From contig DMXI01000470.1 of NCBI GenBank assembly GCA_003483885.1, positions 11,744-75,743 on the forward strand: a stretch of DNA of 64,000 nucleotides, read 5' to 3'. Positions 61,167-64,000 of the stretch are shown in pieces (within the stretch, counting starts at the first letter, position 1; every line of letters starts with the position of its first letter). The notes below the pieces were generated by a model. It saw only the letters and a program-made list of their open reading frames with translations, ran no database searches and had not been told where the DNA came from. The stretch comes from Microscillaceae bacterium. GTDB lineage: Bacteria > Bacteroidota > Bacteroidia > Cytophagales > Microscillaceae. The translations under genes were made by a program, and so were the position numbers.

Positions 61167-61823
61167 ATGAATAAGTTTTATAAGCTCCCGATATTCCTAC
61201 AATGGTCAATTGCGCTCTTATTGCTGGTCATCGGGATGGTTTTATTCACTGTAAACATGAAAGCACTTCATCCTTATGGGGTGCTTGTTTTGTTTCCAAT
61301 AGGGCTACCTCTGGCACATTTTGCCCTTACTCCAATACTTACACTATTGGGGGTATACAAATATTACTCTCCCTTGTTATTGGTCTATAGCCCCAACGCT
61401 GTAAAGTACGACATCCACATGGGTACTTCATTCGATTATCTATGGGTTATGCATTGGCACGATAGGGGTCTCAAAGCCCGGAAGAAAATATGGAGCTACT
61501 TTTTGGAGGGTTTAGTCAACATTATGGAAGAAATTGAAGCGGGAAGGCTGCCAGAAACTGTCAAGGTAGAAGGTACTTCTTACTTTTTTAGTGCCAAAAC
61601 TGCTCAGCGATTGGGCTTTGTACTCGAGAAACCGTCTTTTTCGTATCGGGTCAATTTAGTGATCAATTACATAGATCTTTGGTGGATGTATTCTTTTGCC
61701 CAAAACCGTGTAGCTTTCCCCAAAGTATTTAATGCTCGCAAGGCGGTGATTAGCGGCAAAGATTTGGTGCAACGAAAGGCTCAATTTGAAAAACTGATTC
61801 AACGCCTGCAAAACGAACATTAA
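61167..61823 (+). CDS. Unrecognised membrane protein
   Basis: This 218-residue protein has two hydrophobic helices at residues ~10-30 and ~38-62 (WSIALLLLVIGMVLFTVNM; PYGVLVLFPIGLPLAHFAL), then a soluble ~150-residue domain with FDYLWVMHWHDRGLKARKKI and VEGTSYFFSAKTAQRLGF. I do not recognise a family. It closely follows the PARG gene on the same strand, so the two may be co-expressed. Confidence 0.65.
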   Translation: MNKFYKLPIFLQWSIALLLLVIGMVLFTVNMKALHPYGVLVLFPIGLPLAHFALTPILTLLGVYKYYSPLLLVYSPNAVKYDIHMGTSFDYLWVMHWHDRGLKARKKIWSYFLEGLVNIMEEIEAGRLPETVKVEGTSYFFSAKTAQRLGFVLEKPSFSYRVNLVINYIDLWWMYSFAQNRVAFPKVFNARKAVISGKDLVQRKAQFEKLIQRLQNEH

Positions 61824-61951
61824 ACAAAATTTAACGCACTCTTTTCATAGGTCAATTCCTGTCCCCCCTATCACTTCAACAATTATAGGGTAAACTCTAT
61901 CTTGAAATAATACTACTCACCTCTAACCAAACCAGCAAAGCACCACATTTC

Positions 61952-62010
61952 ATTTGGTAAAAATTGACAATTACCAATGATAAGTTTTACTTATCAATCT
62001 TTTACCAAAT
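61952..62010 (+). promoter_or_regulatory. Nested inverted repeat in the leader of the amidinotransferase-fold gene
   Basis: An outer 11-bp perfect repeat ATTTGGTAAAA/TTTTACCAAAT (61952-61962, 62000-62010) encloses an inner 8-bp hairpin TGATAAGT/ACTTATCA (61978-61985, 61989-61996) and ends 15 bp before the ATG at 62026. It could be a dimeric operator or a structured RNA. Confidence 0.6.
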
Positions 62011-62025
62011 ACTACTACCCATTGT

Positions 62026-62895
62026 ATGGAAATTAATGTGCACAGCGAAACCGGCCGTCTCCACTCTGTTATTCTTGGTATTGCCCACGATAGAGGTACT
62101 ACCAGTTACCTCAATAACCCCAAACACGCCGAAATAGCCCAGCGAGGCGAAGAGCCCACTGAAGAAGCACTTATCCAACAAGTAGAAGGCTTGGCTCACC
62201 TGTTAGAAGCCTGCGAAGTAGAGGTTTTACGCCCCGAAAACATCGCAGGACAAGATCAGATTTTTTCCCGCGATATTGGTTTTTCTATTGGTGATCATTT
62301 CTTTTTGGCCAACATGCGCAAAGCCAACCGACAACCCGAAGTAAATGCGATTAAATTGCTACTACAGACAGTGAATAAAGTCCATCAAGCTCCTGCTGAG
62401 GTAGTAATGGAGGGAGGTGACATCATCGTTTGGAAAGATTATGTATTTGTGGGGTTGGGCGAACGCACCAACGAAGCTGGACTCAAGTATTTGCAAAAAA
62501 TGCTCAAGGGCGAAAAAGAGGTAATTGGTTTACCGGTGAATGTAACCAACGAAGGTATTAGCAATATTCTCCATTTGGATTGTGCTTTTCAGCCAGTAGG
62601 CGATCGTTATGGGTTGATTTACAAAGACGGTTTCCAGTCGTTTCCTGATGCTATTTACGATGTGTTTGGCCCTCAAAATCTCATTGAGGTGACCCAGGAA
62701 GAGATGTATCATATGTTTCCCAATGTATTTTCGGTGCACCCTGAATTGGCCATTATCGAGGAATCGTTTGACCGACTGGTGGTAGAACTCAAAAAACGAA
62801 ATATTCAAACCCTCAAAACTCCTTATGCTGAAGTAGCCAAACTGGGAGGCTTGCTGCGTTGTTCTACTTGTCCTTTGTATCGGGATAATTTTTAG
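62026..62895 (+). CDS. Amidinotransferase/arginine-deiminase-fold hydrolase
   Basis: This 289-residue protein of the guanidino-group-modifying superfamily has catalytic features in order: FSRDIGFSIGDHFFLANMRK, the EGGDIIVW acidic motif (~residue 131), the His in ISNILHLDCAFQPVG, and the nucleophile Cys near the C-terminus in LGGLLRCSTCPLYRD. The enzymes act on arginine or related guanidines; this one has no close assignment (deiminase, dimethylarginase and amidinotransferase are all possible). It has a structured leader. A convergent antisense frame here is a shadow. Confidence 0.85.
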   Translation: MEINVHSETGRLHSVILGIAHDRGTTSYLNNPKHAEIAQRGEEPTEEALIQQVEGLAHLLEACEVEVLRPENIAGQDQIFSRDIGFSIGDHFFLANMRKANRQPEVNAIKLLLQTVNKVHQAPAEVVMEGGDIIVWKDYVFVGLGERTNEAGLKYLQKMLKGEKEVIGLPVNVTNEGISNILHLDCAFQPVGDRYGLIYKDGFQSFPDAIYDVFGPQNLIEVTQEEMYHMFPNVFSVHPELAIIEESFDRLVVELKKRNIQTLKTPYAEVAKLGGLLRCSTCPLYRDNF

Positions 62896-62941
62896 CAGGA
62901 CAATTTTCAAATGTGACCTAAATTTTCTTTAATTTTTTTCA

Positions 62942-62956
62942 ACTCAAAATGAGTTA
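62942..62956 (+). terminator. Weak terminator-like hairpin
   Basis: AACTCA (62942-62947) pairs with TGAGTT (62951-62956) across AAA, followed by ATTTTATCTTTTT. Confidence 0.45.
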
Positions 62957-63033
62957 TTTTATCTTTTTCCCTGTCTCAACTGCTGAATTTCAGGCAGGAA
63001 ATGGCTTTTTTTAGTTACCAGTTGCTTTGTTGT

Positions 63034-63059
63034 TATATTTGTAGGTATACAAGCCTACA
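63034..63059 (+). promoter_or_regulatory. Candidate promoter and operator of the AraC-type gene
   Basis: TATATTTG (63034-63041) matches the -7 box. It overlaps a perfect 6-bp inverted repeat TGTAGG/CCTACA (63040-63045, 63054-63059) at the likely start site, 17 bp before the ATG at 63077. A -33 TTTG is not clear. Confidence 0.45.
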
Positions 63060-63076
63060 AACTCAGACGACCTCTT

Positions 63077-63949
63077 ATGAAGAATAAGCAACTTCCGGTT
63101 TTATGTATTGAACAATTCAAAAACGATAAGCCTTACCTCCCTTATTTTTATATCAAAAAGTTTGAGGAACACGTGCGTGATTATGACTTTATCAGCAAGC
63201 CTCACCGCCACGATTTTTTCTTGATGGTGTATTTCACCCAAGGTACAGGTACCCATACCATCGATTTTGTTACTTATGATATTCACCCAGGCGACGTGTT
63301 TTTTATGTCGCCCGCTCAAGTACATTCCTGGGAGCTTTCGCCTGACATCGATGGATTTGTCTTGTTTTTTAGTGTAGAATTTTATCTAAAAGATTTTGCC
63401 CATCATAAGATTTTCGACTTCCCGTTTTTTAATACAACCCAATACCAGCCGTTGCTCCAATTGCCCGAATCACAGCTGGGCTTTATCAACCAAACCATGG
63501 GAGCTATGCATGAGGAGTTTCGCCAACAAGACAAACGGGTAGACGAGGTGCTTCAGTCTTACCTCAATATTTTATTGATTCGGCTTTCGCGATTGTACCA
63601 ATTGCAAACTACCTCGGGCGTATCGTTGCACCTTGTTCACCAAATCCGCCAATTGGAAGCTCTAATAGATACCCACTATGCCACCGAGAAAAGCGTACAA
63701 GGATATGCCGATAAAATGAATCTTTCGGTCAAACAGCTCAACCATATTTGCAAAACTGCGCTCAATAAATCTACCTCGGAGCTTATTCAAGAACGTATCA
63801 TACTGGAAGCCAAGCGCTTACTAGTACATTCAGACTGGACAGTGGCCCAAGTAGGTGCCCACTTGGCTTACTTTGATAATGCCTACTTTACTCGTTTTTT
63901 CAAAAAAATGACGGGGGTAACTCCCGAACAATTTCGCAAGAATCTTTAA
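63077..63949 (+). CDS. AraC family transcriptional regulator
   Basis: This 290-residue protein has a cupin-like N-terminal sensing domain (HRHDFFLMVYFTQGTGTHTI; YDIHPGDVFFMSPAQVHSWE) and a C-terminal AraC double HTH (~190-290): EKSVQGYADKMNLSVKQLNH, WTVAQVGAHLAYFDNAYFTR and FFKKMTGVTPEQFRKNL. The cupin type suggests a small-molecule ligand. It may bind the inverted repeat at its own start site. Targets are unknown. Confidence 0.93.
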   Translation: MKNKQLPVLCIEQFKNDKPYLPYFYIKKFEEHVRDYDFISKPHRHDFFLMVYFTQGTGTHTIDFVTYDIHPGDVFFMSPAQVHSWELSPDIDGFVLFFSVEFYLKDFAHHKIFDFPFFNTTQYQPLLQLPESQLGFINQTMGAMHEEFRQQDKRVDEVLQSYLNILLIRLSRLYQLQTTSGVSLHLVHQIRQLEALIDTHYATEKSVQGYADKMNLSVKQLNHICKTALNKSTSELIQERIILEAKRLLVHSDWTVAQVGAHLAYFDNAYFTRFFKKMTGVTPEQFRKNL

Positions 63950-64000
63950 GTAATTTTCTGAAAAGGATCATTTGTCCAACAAAACCCGCCATTTGTCCTG

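Noticed and set aside
1..64000. tRNA and rRNA genes
   Set aside because: No TTCGAATCC-type T arms, CCA-like ends or rRNA core sequences were found in any intergenic region by eye.

Overview
The window reads as chromosome from an AT-rich Bacteroidota bacterium, probably a marine gliding Cytophagia-type organism similar to Microscilla. This placement is inference. It rests on promoters of the form TTTG-N19-TAnnTTTG, the lack of Shine-Dalgarno sequences, LytS-type kinases, Omp85/RND/TolC envelope genes, and a beta-propeller SpoIIE regulator. No rRNA, tRNA or CRISPR array was seen.

Layout. 1-2.2 kb: the 5' part of mnmG (runs off the left edge) behind a highly structured leader, then a NuiA-like nuclease inhibitor. 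2.2-16.6 kb: a minus-strand surface-glycan locus. It holds two GT2 glycosyltransferases, a WecD-like GNAT, and a tight PhyH-WbqC-methyltransferase-NeuD-like-propeller operon. It also holds three GT-C-like membrane proteins, a WecE sugar aminotransferase and a small EamA/SMR transporter. A wecE/GT-C gene pair has been duplicated and one wecE copy has decayed to a short frameshifted remnant. 16.8-20.9 kb: HtrA protease, DUF3817, SUI1/eIF1-like factor, alpha/beta hydrolase and an ACP-like orphan lacking the usual serine. 21.5-28.8 kb: a TolC-MFP-RND efflux set plus an Omp85 barrel. 28.9-31.3 kb: two tandem LytS/YehU kinases behind a four-copy, 20-21 bp-phased direct-repeat array. 31.5-36.0 kb: small regulators, an AraC/GlxA regulator, a DinB-like protein and an esterase.

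36.0-37.6 kb: a RAYT (REP-associated tyrosine transposase) surrounded on both sides by GC-rich REP palindromes, several of them decayed almost wholly by GC-to-AT transitions. 37.7-42.8 kb: menD and an NtrX/NtrY-like sigma-54 two-component pair. 42.9-49.7 kb: a five-PAS hybrid kinase and two tandem paralogous exported proteins. 50.1-52.4 kb: a MacB/FtsX permease and an EEP-family phosphoesterase.

52.4-55.6 kb holds the most interesting locus: acetyltransferase, YcaO, TfuA, then a 65-residue acidic peptide gene with its own near-perfect promoter and its own terminator. This is the architecture expected of a RiPP cluster, possibly thioamide-forming, with a precursor of a type I do not recognise. 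It is followed by a beta-propeller/SpoIIE phosphatase. 59-64 kb: a voltage-gated-type K+ channel with a zinc ribbon, microbial-type PARG, an unknown membrane protein, an amidinotransferase-fold hydrolase with a nested inverted repeat in its leader, and an AraC regulator.

Several intergenic regions carry mosaics of short degenerate word repeats (STRR-like) that recur across the window and explain many spurious ORFs.
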